DNA from: Candidatus Sodaliphilus limicaballi
GTDB taxonomy: Bacteria > Bacteroidota > Bacteroidia > Bacteroidales > Muribaculaceae
Direction of reading: 5' to 3'
NCBI GenBank assembly: GCA_018065815.1
Contig: JAGHSP010000104.1
Span: 1 to 7,317 of the forward strand
DNA length: 7,317 nt
Positions 7,301-7,317 of this stretch are shown piece by piece. Position numbers and translations under genes: made by a program. The notes below the pieces were generated by a model. That model did no database searches. It was not told where the DNA came from and was given only the letters and a program-made list of their open reading frames with translations. The stretch's first letter is position 1, and every line of letters starts with the position of its first letter.

Positions 7301-7317
7301 AAACACAGGTTTATTCC
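7301..7317. other. Window end, nothing recognisable
   Basis: The 17 bases after the last stop codon show no hairpin, T run or start of a gene. Whether the transcript ends here cannot be seen. Confidence 0.4.

Noticed and set aside
6659..7306. 215-residue open frame on the minus strand at the end of the third gene
   Set aside because: It overlaps the WYL-like region of a convincing + strand gene, shows no family motif, and has no promoter or leader visible in the few bases left in the window.
1..7317. CRISPR array, tRNA/rRNA gene, insertion sequence or attachment site
   Set aside because: No regularly spaced repeats, no tRNA-like cloverleaf in the non-coding stretches, no transposase and no flanking target-site duplications were seen.

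Overview
The window looks like part of a Bacteroidales (Bacteroidota) chromosome, possibly from a Prevotella- or Muribaculaceae-like gut lineage. Three things point there. No gene has a clear Shine-Dalgarno sequence, and the stretch before the first start codon is A-rich. There is a perfect match to the Bacteroidota -7 promoter element TAnnTTTG just before the first gene. The UvrB and YgiQ-family proteins also look like Bacteroidales versions. The genus is an inference from sequence style only.

Positions 1-331 are very AT-rich and hold no gene I can support. They contain several small inverted repeats, two of which (187-203 and 201-215) are mutually exclusive, and a probable promoter at 278-312. 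Positions 332-2410 encode a complete excinuclease subunit UvrB. Only 3 bases separate it from a complete YgiQ-family radical SAM protein (2414-4273), so the two are almost certainly co-transcribed. After 36 AT-rich bases comes a 996-residue protein on the same strand (4310-7300). The last 17 bases hold nothing recognisable.

The first two genes are housekeeping-like. UvrB is the damage-verifying helicase of nucleotide excision repair. YgiQ proteins are conserved radical SAM enzymes without an established reaction.

The third gene is the accessory-looking one and the most interesting. Its N-terminal ~600 residues are unrecognised and include what looks like a duplicated beta-rich module. These are followed by a Schlafen-type AlbA_2 domain and then by what I read as a WYL domain with its C-terminal extension (WCX). 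It is more AT-rich than the two genes before it. A plausible but unproven reading is a nucleic-acid-sensing regulator or defence effector. No partner gene such as a toxin, nuclease or methylase lies within the window, so a multi-gene system cannot be shown from this sequence.
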